Of a stretch of DNA of 64,000 nt, positions 37,256 to 44,661 are shown in pieces. Source of the stretch: Trichococcus pasteurii. GTDB taxonomy: Bacteria > Bacillota > Bacilli > Lactobacillales > Aerococcaceae. The stretch lies in assembly GCF_900112935.1 (NCBI RefSeq), contig NZ_FONM01000003.1, positions 1-64,000 of the forward strand, written 5' to 3'. Numbering within the stretch: position 1 is the first letter of the stretch; each line of letters begins with the position of its first letter. Made by a program: the position numbers and the translations under genes. A model generated the notes under the pieces. It was not told where the DNA came from, made no database searches, and worked only from the letters and a program-made list of their open reading frames with translations.

Positions 37256-37501
37256 ATGAAGCCAAATAAAGCGCTATTAAACCGACTAACGAAAGAAAAG
37301 GCCACAAGGAAAAGCATGATCGGAAAAACGGACAAACAGAAGGTTATCGAGATCCTGCAGGGATTGGATGACAGCGATGCTTTTGTCTTACTGACCGCAG
37401 GGAAAGAAAACAGGCTAGTAACCAATATCAGCGATCGAAATTATTATTATGGGGTCCTGATGAATGGCATGTTATCGGTCCCGAAAGAAGGTGAAATCTG
37501 A
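37256..37501 (+). CDS. Hypothetical protein, element 1
   Basis: An 81-aa protein (MKPNKALLNRLTKEKATRKSMIGKTDKQKVIEIL...). The middle (DKQKVIEILQGLDDSDAFVLLTAGKEN) is a plausible small alpha/beta domain. A 25-aa frame (37182-37259, starting MRFIRTTNWVRDE) ends by ATGA overlap at its start and may be a leader peptide. Its stop overlaps the next start by 1 bp. Confidence 0.6.
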   Translation: MKPNKALLNRLTKEKATRKSMIGKTDKQKVIEILQGLDDSDAFVLLTAGKENRLVTNISDRNYYYGVLMNGMLSVPKEGEI

Positions 37502-37626
37502 TGCTAGAAAAATTACTGGCAAGCACAAAGGCGCTGACCGTCTTAATGCTCATGATCTTCTTGCTGGCATTAGCCGGAATAACGACATATAAGGGTGTTC
37601 TGCTTATCTGGAACGTTCTTCTATAG
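37501..37626 (+). CDS. 41-aa single-pass membrane protein upstream of the tape measure gene
   Basis: MLEKLLASTKALTVLMLMIF... with one hydrophobic helix (about 12-38). Translationally coupled to the 81-aa gene (TGATG) with AAGAAGGTGAA as ribosome-binding site, 44 bp before the tape measure gene. Too short for a family call; it could be a tail-region or holin-like small protein. Confidence 0.6.
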   Translation: MLEKLLASTKALTVLMLMIFLLALAGITTYKGVLLIWNVLL

Positions 37627-37670
37627 GGCCTATGGAAATAGGCAAATAACAAAGAAAACGAGGTGATAAA

Positions 37671-39755
37671 ATGGCAACAGGTGGAGAGGTGACATACGTC
37701 ATCAATTCAGACGACAAAGATTTCACGAGAGCGTTAGACTCAGCAGACTCCAAAATGGACGCATTCGACAAAAAAAGCCGCAATTTAGGCGGGCTGGTAA
37801 AAGGATTGTTCACCTATGACGCGATAAAAGGCGCGATTACCGGAATGGCCGATCTGGTGAGCAACACGCTCAGTTATACAGGCGCGCTTGAGCAGTCTCA
37901 AATAGCGTGGAACACGTTACTCGGTTCGCAAGAAGCTGCGAAAGAAATGCAGAAGGACCTGCAGGACCTGGCCGAAAAGACTCCCTTCGATTATGCCGGA
38001 GTGGATCAGATGGCTAAGAGCCTAAGCATGGCCGGGTTTGAGGGTCAAGACTTACTTGATGCCGTGGTGAGCATCGGGGATGCCGTGTCCGCAGTAGGTG
38101 GGAACACAGACACAGCTACAAGCGCGACCCGGGCGCTCTATCAAATGTATTCGAAAGGGAAAGTACAGGCCGAGGAGATGATGCAATTATCTGAGGCAGG
38201 CATCCCGGTATGGCAAATACTCGCAAAAGAAACAGGCAAGTCAGTTGCCGAATTGCAAGCAATGGGATCCGCGGGTGAATTATTGGCCGAGGACATCCTG
38301 CCGATGCTTGTCAAGGGTATGGGAACCGAATTCGGCGGGGCGATGGAAGAACAAAGCAAATCCTTCAATGGCCTCATGGCTACTTTCCAGGATCAACTCG
38401 GACAGGTTGGGTCATGGCTCACGTTACCGCTATTCGATGGCCTGAAAAAGGGCTTATCCGGCATTACAGGATGGGCTTCCGGGGTACTGGATATTATTCA
38501 AACAGAAGGCGCAAGCCGTCCGGAAATGTGGGATTCACTCAAAGATTACCTTTTCGAAACATTCAAGAGTATGACAAAAGGCGGTGGCATCAAGACAAAA
38601 ATAGTCGAAATGCTGACGGGCGTTGTTGAAAGTATCAAAACAAACGCGCCGCAACTGATAGCGTCCGGCGGTGATATGATTGCCAATCTGATAACCGGGC
38701 TGCTGGATAATCTGCCAGTATTTTATGGGGCTTTGGGCACGCTGATTACTACCATTCTCGGATTGATTACCGAAAATCTGCCCCTGATATTGGAACAAGG
38801 GAGCAACATTCTGGGGGCGCTTGTCCAGGGGGTTTTTGAAAACCTTCCGAAAATTTTAGATGTTGTTTTCCAGATCATCGCAGCTTTAACGACTGCATTA
38901 ATTGAGAACTTTCCGACCATCATGCAGTACGGTATGGAGATGCTTTTCAAACTGGTTGACGGCATTATCGAAAATCTTCCGGCCATTGGCGAGTCGGTCC
39001 TTCTAATTATTTCTAAATTGATTACCGGGATAACAGAAAATCTTCCGTCCATTGTCGATAAGGGCATGGAGATGCTGACAAGCCTAGTAAGCGGAATAGG
39101 CGAAAGACTGCCGGAAATAACAACGGCCGCAATGGAAATTATTCTAAAATTCCTGCAAATCATCGTTGACAACCTGCCGGAAATCATCAGCGCCGGGGTG
39201 GAGATCATCTTAAGTCTGATTGATGGACTCTTCGATATGTTCGATGATCTGGGCGGGGCGGTTGATGAAGCAGTAGCCATCATCATAGATGCGATTGCAG
39301 GTATTGACCTATTCGAAATCGGGGCGAATATCATCAAAGGCTTATGGGAAGGCATCAAATCCGTTTCGAAATGGCTGGGTGATAAAATCGGCGGCTTTGT
39401 GGACGGTATAACGGACGATATCAAAAATTTCTTTGGCATCGCATCCCCGTCGAAGCTCATGCGCGACGAGGTGGGGAAATGGATTCCTGAGGGGATTGCG
39501 GTAGGTATCGAAGGCAATGCAAGAAGCCTATTCGGGGCCATTGACAGCATGAATAAGAAGGTGCAGATGTCGGCTGAGGGAGTCGTAACGCCTTACAGCA
39601 AGGATATCGTTGCAACGAACGCGGCAACGGCGAAGGCTGGCAATGTATTCAATCAAACGAATACCTTTATCAGTCCGGATCCGATCAATGCGCGAGAGGC
39701 GGCAAGGTTGACACGTCTCCAAGCACAAAGAATGGGTTATGAAATGGGATTCTAG
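37671..39755 (+). CDS. Phage tail tape measure protein
   Basis: A 694-aa protein. The N-terminal tape-measure domain (about 60-260) is typical: LEQSQIAWNTLLGSQEAAKEM, DLAEKTPFDYAGVDQMAKSL, ATSATRALYQMYSKGKVQAEEM, LSEAGIPVWQILAKETG, SFNGLMATFQDQLG. The central part (about 325-525) has eight 22-residue repeats of the type NLPxI-x(7)-hydrophobic-x(5)-GI. The C-terminal IASPSKLMRDEVGKWIPEGIAVGIEGNA is the usual tape-measure ending. In phages it sets tail length and helps eject DNA. Here no tail tube, sheath, chaperone or baseplate gene accompanies it, which is odd for a satellite. RBS AACGAGGTGA. Confidence 0.92.
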   Translation: MATGGEVTYVINSDDKDFTRALDSADSKMDAFDKKSRNLGGLVKGLFTYDAIKGAITGMADLVSNTLSYTGALEQSQIAWNTLLGSQEAAKEMQKDLQDLAEKTPFDYAGVDQMAKSLSMAGFEGQDLLDAVVSIGDAVSAVGGNTDTATSATRALYQMYSKGKVQAEEMMQLSEAGIPVWQILAKETGKSVAELQAMGSAGELLAEDILPMLVKGMGTEFGGAMEEQSKSFNGLMATFQDQLGQVGSWLTLPLFDGLKKGLSGITGWASGVLDIIQTEGASRPEMWDSLKDYLFETFKSMTKGGGIKTKIVEMLTGVVESIKTNAPQLIASGGDMIANLITGLLDNLPVFYGALGTLITTILGLITENLPLILEQGSNILGALVQGVFENLPKILDVVFQIIAALTTALIENFPTIMQYGMEMLFKLVDGIIENLPAIGESVLLIISKLITGITENLPSIVDKGMEMLTSLVSGIGERLPEITTAAMEIILKFLQIIVDNLPEIISAGVEIILSLIDGLFDMFDDLGGAVDEAVAIIIDAIAGIDLFEIGANIIKGLWEGIKSVSKWLGDKIGGFVDGITDDIKNFFGIASPSKLMRDEVGKWIPEGIAVGIEGNARSLFGAIDSMNKKVQMSAEGVVTPYSKDIVATNAATAKAGNVFNQTNTFISPDPINAREAARLTRLQAQRMGYEMGF

Positions 39756-39766
39756 GCAATGAATGA

Positions 39767-39798
39767 GGGTGTCGGTGAAATGCCGATACCCTTCTTCT
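39767..39798 (+). terminator. Terminator after the tape measure gene
   Basis: GGGTGTCGG / CCGATACCC stem with a TGAAATG loop, then TTCTTCT. Confidence 0.65.
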
Positions 39799-39819
39799 AA
39801 ATAAAAGAGAGGTGAGAAA

Positions 39820-40389
39820 ATGCAGAAACTTACTGCAAAACAAGAATTGTTCGTGCAAAATTTAATCAGCGGTATGAGCCAAAGTGAAGCCTATAAACAG
39901 GCATATCCTAATACCCGGATGAAAGATAAAACGATTCGAGAAGCCGCAAGCCGTCTAATGCGAAATAGCAACGTCATAGCAACATATAACGAAATGATGG
40001 ACGAGCATAAGCAAAAGGCTTTATGGACCCGGGAACAGGCCTCTATGGAACTATTAGCGCTATTGGAAGAAGCTAAGAACGATGTGAAGGAAGTAGGCCT
40101 GACTCCGGTATCAAAATCAGCCCTTATTGATGCGATTAGGGAACTGAATAAGATCGAGGGAATCAATACCACTCGCGAGGAACAAAGGGAATTAATCAAG
40201 GCGCAAACGGAACATATCAAAGCCAAAACGAAATTGATCGTAGGCGCAGAACATGACTTCAGCTTAATGCAATCGTTAGTGGACGTTGTGAAAGGATATG
40301 AACCACACGAAACGAGTGCATATAGTTCTTATAACGATTGGCTATTAACAGAGGGGAGACAAGAAGATGGACCTGGAAATGAAATATAA
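39820..40389 (+). CDS. terS: Terminase small subunit
   Basis: A 189-aa protein with the terminase_2 pattern: LTAKQELFVQNLISGMSQSEAYKQAYPNTRMKDKTIREAASRLMRNSNVIATYNEMM, an HTH DNA-binding domain, then a helical oligomerisation region. In satellites TerS replaces the helper's small subunit and redirects packaging to the satellite genome. No large subunit is present, as expected. RBS GAGAGGTGAG. It overlaps the next gene by 23 bp. Confidence 0.9.
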   Translation: MQKLTAKQELFVQNLISGMSQSEAYKQAYPNTRMKDKTIREAASRLMRNSNVIATYNEMMDEHKQKALWTREQASMELLALLEEAKNDVKEVGLTPVSKSALIDAIRELNKIEGINTTREEQRELIKAQTEHIKAKTKLIVGAEHDFSLMQSLVDVVKGYEPHETSAYSSYNDWLLTEGRQEDGPGNEI

Positions 40390-40633
40390 AAAAATGAAGC
40401 TTTCCTTCGATCTGATGGAAAAAACGGCAATTAAGGCAATGGATGTACTGGCAGATTATCATTTTAACCCTGAGGAAGTGGACGAAAAAACGCTTCGAAA
40501 TGCGAGATACCACATCGGCGAATACCTCAAAGAAAAGGAACGGATGCAGGATCTTGCTGAAATAGATAGCATCCAAAAGCGGACGGATGATATTTTATTG
40601 AAATTTGAATTATCAAGACAAGAGCAGCCTTAA
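40367..40633 (+). CDS. Hypothetical protein downstream of terS
   Basis: An 88-aa helical, charged protein (MDLEMKYKKMKLSFDLMEKTAIKAMDVLADYHFNPEEVDEKTLRNARYHIGEYLKEKERM). Overlaps terS and is probably co-translated. No family recognised; a TerS accessory role is only positional inference. Confidence 0.65.
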   Translation: MDLEMKYKKMKLSFDLMEKTAIKAMDVLADYHFNPEEVDEKTLRNARYHIGEYLKEKERMQDLAEIDSIQKRTDDILLKFELSRQEQP

Positions 40634-40647
40634 CAGGTTGCTTTTTT
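40624..40647 (+). terminator. Terminator of the terS transcript
   Basis: GCAGCC-TTAACA-GGTTGC then TTTTTT, overlapping the last codons of the 88-aa gene. Confidence 0.8.
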
Positions 40648-40654
40648 GCTCTTC

Positions 40655-41200
40655 CTGGTGTCGCGAATCACGACGGCATCCATCGCATAAAAATGGTGTC
40701 ATTTCAAATGACGGCAGCCGGACGACCTAACGAAACGTTATGCCGCTATGGGGCAGAGCCATACCCGACAATTTAACGGATATGAAATCCGCTATCGGTT
40801 AAAGCGATAGCGGTTGGGCCGTAGCGATTTAAATTCCGCCACGTGGCACAATTTGCAAAAAGTTCCGTCGTAAATCGCGACGCATCCCATTGCAAAGCTA
40901 TGTTCCCAAAATGGGAATGCAGATATGCTCAAAATTGAGCCGGACTCGATAACGATTTGTTATTGAGGTTCTCCTCAACATCAGATGTGTCCAAAATTGG
41001 ACTGATCTATCCGCGCCTTAGCGAATCGCTACCCCGGCCAAAAGTGGATTGAGCGATGAGCTGAATTTTCAGCCGGTTCAATATGCAGGCTATCACACAA
41101 ACATGTGCAACAGCTAAAAAGGTGTAGCGTTTTCATCCAGATAGATATATAATAAGTGAAGGCTGATTTATGCCCCCAAGGTTAATCAGTCTATTTTTTT
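40655..41200 (+). ncRNA. Candidate large structured RNA (hairpin array; ROOL/GOLLD-like)
   Basis: About 545 bp without a gene but with at least a dozen perfect, closely packed hairpins with short A-rich loops. Examples: GTCATTTCAAATGAC (40698), TAACG-AAA-CGTTA (40728), CCGCTATCG-GTTAAAG-CGATAGCGG (40788), CGTCG-N7-CGACG (40866), TTCCCA-AAA-TGGGAA (40902), GCTCAA-AA-TTGAGC (40926), TTGAGG-TTCT-CCTCAA (40963), GTCCAA-AA-TTGGAC (40988), TAGCG-AAT-CGCTA (41019) and GCTGA-ATTT-TCAGC (41059). A terminator hairpin with seven T ends it at 41161-41200. Isolation by terminators on both sides and location in a satellite suggest a large ornate RNA; class assignment is untested. Confidence 0.55.
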
Positions 41201-41236
41201 GCAATAAAAAAGATCCCCTCAAAACTGAGGAGATCA
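41161..41236. terminator. Back-to-back terminators at the right end of element 1
   Basis: Plus strand: GGCTGATT / AATCAGTC then TATTTTTTT (41161-41200). Minus strand: GATC-CCTCA-AAAC-TGAGG-GATC (41212-41235) followed, reading leftward, by TTTTTTATT. The second would stop integrase-2 read-through from entering the RNA region antisense. Confidence 0.65.
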
Positions 41237-41238
41237 GA

Positions 41239-41277
41239 CCGCTGCCTACTAAAAAATGCACTCAGAAAAGCACTCGA
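41239..41277. repeat. Right-end arm-type repeats and companion motif, element 1
   Basis: CCGCTGCCTAC (41239-41249, inverted one-mismatch copy of the motif at 30629/32020), then CACTCAG (41259-41265) and CACTCGA (41271-41277), 12 bp apart. Confidence 0.6.
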
Positions 41278-41386
41278 AATGGTTTGAAGTGCTATCATTC
41301 CGTTTGAATAGGGTATTATTTCCCTTCTATTATATAAGCTTTTTATTTGATTGGGGTTGCTTCCGTTGAAACGCGGTACTTTAATA

Positions 41387-41400
41387 CCCATCGTCTCCAT
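41387..41400 (+). repeat. Attachment core, copy B (junction of elements 1 and 2)
   Basis: CCCATCGTCTCCAT, attR of element 1 and attL of element 2. The 22 bp after it equal those after copy A. Confidence 0.92.
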
Positions 41401-41416
41401 ACATCATTAATTAAAA

Positions 41417-41474
41417 AGCCTTGTAAACGTTGATAGGACGGCATTTCCTAAACGTTTATGAGGCTCTTTTTTTG
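41417..41474 (+). terminator. Left-end terminator of element 2
   Basis: AGCCTTGTAAACGT / ACGTTTATGAGGCT hairpin with seven T, the element 2 version of the tRNA terminator at 29358. It also faces the end of the integrase gene. Confidence 0.75.
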
Positions 41475-41476
41475 CA

Positions 41477-41497
41477 TTGAATACCAGATTGAATACC
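41477..41497. repeat. Arm-type repeats, left end of element 2
   Basis: TTGAATACC at 41477-41485 and 41489-41497, 12 bp apart. Copies recur at the right end (54547-54578) and, inverted, at 44531-44552. Confidence 0.65.
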
Positions 41498-41512
41498 ATA
41501 TCTGTTTTTAGC

Positions 41513-42670
41513 CTAAAAATTGACGTATCTCGCGAAGTTTTCGGCCGTCTTTTCTTTTGCCTTTTCAGTTACGTGGGCATAGATATTCATGGTTGTTTGA
41601 ATATCCGAGTGGCCGAGGCGGTCCTGCACTTCTTTTAATGAGGCGCCTGATTCGAAGAGTAGGCTGCAGTGAGTATGCCGGAAGCCGTGGACCGTTATTT
41701 TCTTCAGATCGTGCTTCTTGATAATACGGTGCAGACGAGTCAAAACATTACTAGGCTGCAAAAAGCCATTGCTGGTATTAGTGAAAATATACTGATCCGG
41801 CTGCATGGTATTGAAGCCCAGCTTCAGATAGTCTTTTGCCTGCGTTCTTCTCCAGGTCTGCAGCATGGATAGGGTGATTTCATCGAACGCGATCGTCCGG
41901 ACTCCACTTTTTGTTTTTGGTTCCTGGATGATAAGCGCGTTTTTTTGGCCTCTCGTGAGCGTTTTATTAACCGTGACCGTTTGCTCCTGGAAGTCGATAT
42001 CTTTCCAGGTGAGGGCTAAGACTTCGCCTACGCGCATCCCAGAGAAGGCGAGGACTCGGTAAATAGTGGTCCACTTATAAGACCAACCTTCTTCTTTGGC
42101 CAAACAGCTGAAAAACTCCTGCAGCTCTTCCTTGGTGAAGAACTTTTCTAGCTTTTCTCCGCTCACGTCCACTTTCTTTCTCGGCAAGATGACCTTCCGC
42201 ATTGGGTTACTCTTAATCAATTCCAGGGTGACAGCATAGTCCAGGACTTTCGAAGTATAATTCTTCAGCTGCGGGAACTTCGATAATTTCTCAGCCCAGG
42301 CATTAACCGTTTTTTGGCAGTAGGGGATTGTTATCTTGTCCAGGTAAAGGGCGCCGAACTTCTTCAGGATGTGATTATTAAACAGTTCCTGCGTCTTTGT
42401 ATAGGTGCTTTCCTTTACCGTGTTTCTGTATGCTGATTCGAACCATAACTCATAAAGTTCATTGAACGTGTATCGCTTTGTTTCCTTGAAGCCTTCTTCC
42501 TCTATCTCCAGTTTCAAGCGGGATAGGGCAAGCTGGGCTTCTTTTTTTGTCTGAAAACCGCGGCGGGTGGTCCGCTTCGGCTTTCCGGTTGCTGGATCTA
42601 CTCCAAGATAAGCATTGAACTGATAGGCGGCGCTGCCGTCTTTTTTTGTGTATTTCTTGATGACTGTCAT
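41513..42670 (-). CDS. int: Tyrosine-recombinase integrase of element 2
   Basis: A 385-aa integrase closely related to that of element 1. Catalytic motifs: GMRVGEVLALTW (R), VHGFRHTHCSLLFESG (H-x-x-R), LGHSDIQTTMNIYAHV (H/W and Tyr). The arm domain differs in the DNA-contact strand (KPKRTTRRGF here, KEINVTRQGF in element 1), in keeping with arm repeats TTGAATACC here and CACTCAG there. Shared catalytic and core-binding regions explain use of the same tRNA site. Leader motif at 42689. Confidence 0.95.
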   Translation of the reverse strand: MTVIKKYTKKDGSAAYQFNAYLGVDPATGKPKRTTRRGFQTKKEAQLALSRLKLEIEEEGFKETKRYTFNELYELWFESAYRNTVKESTYTKTQELFNNHILKKFGALYLDKITIPYCQKTVNAWAEKLSKFPQLKNYTSKVLDYAVTLELIKSNPMRKVILPRKKVDVSGEKLEKFFTKEELQEFFSCLAKEEGWSYKWTTIYRVLAFSGMRVGEVLALTWKDIDFQEQTVTVNKTLTRGQKNALIIQEPKTKSGVRTIAFDEITLSMLQTWRRTQAKDYLKLGFNTMQPDQYIFTNTSNGFLQPSNVLTRLHRIIKKHDLKKITVHGFRHTHCSLLFESGASLKEVQDRLGHSDIQTTMNIYAHVTEKAKEKTAENFARYVNF

Positions 42671-42688
42671 TTGTTTTTCCTCTTTCCA

Positions 42689-42704
42689 CCGCGGGCAACG
42701 GGGC
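42689..42704. repeat. Shared motif in integrase leader, element 2
   Basis: CCGCGGGCAACGGGGC; recurs as CCGCGGGCAAACGGGGC at 44510-44526 and, inverted with two differences, as GCCTCGTTACCCGC at 54528-54541. Same three locations as the motif of element 1. Confidence 0.6.
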
Positions 42705-42735
42705 TATAAGAGGCGCCTGGAGACCAGGCATTATA

Positions 42736-43371
42736 TTATTTTTGTTCTTGTAAATCCTTTACCTCAGCAATGAACTTTTCAATCAGTTGGATCCATCGCT
42801 CATACTCTTCTTTTTCGTCCTCGTGCAATAGCATGCCTTCTTTCAATCCGTTGATATGTTTTTCTAAGTCGTCGGTTAGGTAGACTGAGAACATACTCGG
42901 ATCATATAAAGCGAAGTCGTTAAAATAATTGGTGATTATTCTTTCAAGTTCAGATTCAAGCTCTTTGCCTACTCTGTTGTGCGTACTTTCAATATAGCTG
43001 AGTAGCATGTTAGATATTGATTGCAGTTCTTGGGGCGCTTCTGATGCCAGGTCTTTTAAAGACTTGGCTAAAAAAGCATTTTCTCCATTATCCTGGTATT
43101 CCTTGATGAGAGAACTTACTAATTCAAGATCCTTAACATTATGCACAGAGTAATTTGCAGCGGACATTAGCAGCGTGAAAATAGATTCATAACTATGTAC
43201 GGAGTTTTCCAGAGCCGCAGAAAGTTTTTTCACCAGATCTACACTAGGATTGTAGCGGTTGTTCTCAACGTCACTTAGATAAGTCCTAGAAACTCCGGCT
43301 GCTTTTGCAAGCCCTGCTTGTGTCATTTTAGCTTCTTTACGAAGCCTTTTTAAAACGTTTCCAAAATTCAA
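42736..43371 (-). CDS. CI-like repressor of element 2
   Basis: A 211-aa protein with an N-terminal Xre HTH (FGNVLKRLRKEAKMTQAGLAKAAGVSRTYLSDVENNRYNPSVDLVKKL) and a long helical C-terminus without a peptidase domain, like its element 1 counterpart. I choose TTG at 43371, 7 nt after GGAAGGGGG; an ATG at 43401 would place that site inside the gene. Divergent from the Cro-like gene. Confidence 0.85.
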   Translation of the reverse strand: MNFGNVLKRLRKEAKMTQAGLAKAAGVSRTYLSDVENNRYNPSVDLVKKLSAALENSVHSYESIFTLLMSAANYSVHNVKDLELVSSLIKEYQDNGENAFLAKSLKDLASEAPQELQSISNMLLSYIESTHNRVGKELESELERIITNYFNDFALYDPSMFSVYLTDDLEKHINGLKEGMLLHEDEKEEYERWIQLIEKFIAEVKDLQEQK

Positions 43372-43414
43372 ACATAGGCCCCCTTCCATTATATAAATCA
43401 ATCATAGAATATAA

Positions 43415-43468
43415 ATGACGGAAATACAAGTAATTCTTATTGACAATATGACGGAAATACCATACAAT
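43415..43468. promoter_or_regulatory. Switch region of element 2: promoter and operators
   Basis: ATGACGGAAATAC at 43415-43427 and 43448-43460 (33-bp period). Rightward promoter TTGACA (43440-43445), 17 bp, TACAAT (43463-43468); the second operator fills the spacer. A variant (ATGACGGAAAAAC) at 43688-43700 lies inside the Cro-like gene. Confidence 0.7.
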
Positions 43469-43500
43469 TAGACACATAAAAGGGCTAGGAGGTGTAAAAA

Positions 43501-43803
43501 ATGTCAGATATCGGAACAGTACTTAAAAATGAACGGAAAAAGCGTGGACTAACCCAACTTGAGGCATCTAAATTAGTGGGGATATCTCGCTCTTATCTCG
43601 CCGATATTGAGGCCAACAGGTACAACCCAGGAGGCAAACTTATGATGAAGCTAGATAAGCAATTCAATCTTTTTTATTTACTTGTCAATGACGGAAAAAC
43701 CTTGCAAAACGAAAGGCAGCCACCAGAAAATCGTTCGAAAGCAAAAGCCCGAAAGGGGAGTGATCCGCATGCTAAAACTGAAAAAGTATTACCTGGCGCA
43801 TGA
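43501..43803 (+). CDS. Cro-like HTH regulator of element 2
   Basis: A 100-aa Xre-family protein: IGTVLKNERKKRGLTQLEASKLVGISRSYLADIEANRYNPGGKLMMKL. The HTH recognition region (SRSYLADIEANRYNP) is very similar to that of its repressor partner (SRTYLSDVENNRYNP), so both should bind the same operators. The basic C-terminal tail overlaps the next gene by 35 bp. RBS AGGAGGTG. Confidence 0.88.
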   Translation: MSDIGTVLKNERKKRGLTQLEASKLVGISRSYLADIEANRYNPGGKLMMKLDKQFNLFYLLVNDGKTLQNERQPPENRSKAKARKGSDPHAKTEKVLPGA

Positions 43804-44203
43804 AGGCACCGGAGAGCCCGTTTTGGTTGGGTATAAGGTGAAGAACCTGGAAGAGCTGGAAGAACTCGGCTATCGCGTATCAAGATCGGCAGAAGAGGAT
43901 TTCCTCAAGACCCGGCGGCGCGGACTGGTGTACATCAGTAGGGGACAATACGATGCAGCTGAACCGGAAGCGGCCCTTTACAACAATAAAGGAATGCAGA
44001 TAGCAGTCGCGTATCGTATTAAGCCGGATTTAAGCGATACCAGGTATATAAAGGATTGCTATTCAATCGAGTTAGACGGCTACCAGGTAAAAGCGCTCCA
44101 GGCATACCTGGAAGAGACCTGGGAAGAAAGAAGCGCGCCGGACCAGCTGCCGCTTGAAACGCAGATAAGCCTGGCGGTCTACAATCTAATCGAAAATATT
44201 TAA
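43769..44203 (+). CDS. Hypothetical protein, element 2 regulatory region
   Basis: A 144-aa protein (MLKLKKYYLAHEGTGEPVLVGYKVKNLEELEELGYRVSRSAEEDF...), mixed alpha/beta. It starts at ATG 43769 after GAAAGGGGAG and overlaps the Cro-like gene by 35 bp. No counterpart in element 1. Its position in the switch could suit an antirepressor or regulatory helper, but there is no direct evidence. Confidence 0.65.
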   Translation: MLKLKKYYLAHEGTGEPVLVGYKVKNLEELEELGYRVSRSAEEDFLKTRRRGLVYISRGQYDAAEPEAALYNNKGMQIAVAYRIKPDLSDTRYIKDCYSIELDGYQVKALQAYLEETWEERSAPDQLPLETQISLAVYNLIENI

Positions 44204-44218
44204 GGGGGTGTATAGCAC

Positions 44219-44503
44219 ATGGCGACACTGAACATTGACAATATCGAGATAGGGGACCTTTTGCAGAAATCCCTGGAAGGTTCAGTAAAAGAAATGGTCC
44301 GCAAGGCCATCGATGAAGTTGCGGCTGATCCGCTACAGCGAAAAGATTACCTGAATAAACGCGAGGCGTGTGACTTCTTGGGAGTTTCCTTTACTACATT
44401 GCAGCGGCTTGAAGTTCTCGGCCTGCCGATTATCCATATCGAGGGCAAGCAACTAATCTCAAAAGAAACGCTAAAATCGTTCTTGAAAACTTTGGAAAAA
44501 TAA
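44219..44503 (+). CDS. Excisionase/AlpA-like HTH protein of element 2
   Basis: A 94-aa protein with an N-terminal helix (about 1-35) and HTH_17 domain YLNKREACDFLGVSFTTLQRLEVLGLPIIHIEGKQLISKETLKSFL. Same length and layout as 31737-32012. The companion motif and inverted arm repeats follow the stop codon at 44510-44552. RBS AAGGGGGTG. Confidence 0.8.
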   Translation: MATLNIDNIEIGDLLQKSLEGSVKEMVRKAIDEVAADPLQRKDYLNKREACDFLGVSFTTLQRLEVLGLPIIHIEGKQLISKETLKSFLKTLEK

Positions 44504-44509
44504 AAATAG

Positions 44510-44552
44510 CCGCGGGCAAACGGGGCCAAAGGTATTCAATGAAGGTATTCAA
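44510..44552. repeat. Internal arm-type repeat pair with companion motif, element 2
   Basis: CCGCGGGCAAACGGGGC (44510-44526), then GGTATTCAA at 44531-44539 and 44544-44552 (13 bp apart), the reverse complement of the end-type TTGAATACC repeats. Confidence 0.6.
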
Positions 44553-44661
44553 AAGCGAAAAAAGAGAGAAGTTTCGGCTAGAATCGGCGGCCTATAAGCG
44601 TTATCCGGTTTTGAGGTTGGAGACAGTGAGTATAAAACCCACCGAAAAGAGGTGAAGAATT

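Larger units (their letters stand above)
29341..41400. mobile_element. Element 1: tRNA-Ala-integrated phage-satellite (PICI-like) island
   Basis: About 12.06 kb between att copies A and B. Gene order: integrase (minus), CI-like repressor (minus), Cro-like, HTH/excisionase-like, small ORFs, Phg_2220_C-type replication initiator, DnaC-like loader, two sigma-4-like regulators, two coiled-coil proteins, small membrane protein, tail tape measure protein, small terminase subunit, a small ORF, and a long structured noncoding region. There is no large terminase, portal, capsid or lysis gene. Size, order and terS match phage-inducible chromosomal islands; the helper phage is not in this window. Confidence 0.85.

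Noticed and set aside
40655-41200. CRISPR array or integron attC array
   Set aside because: Stem sequences all differ and spacing is irregular, with no constant repeat, cas gene or integron integrase.
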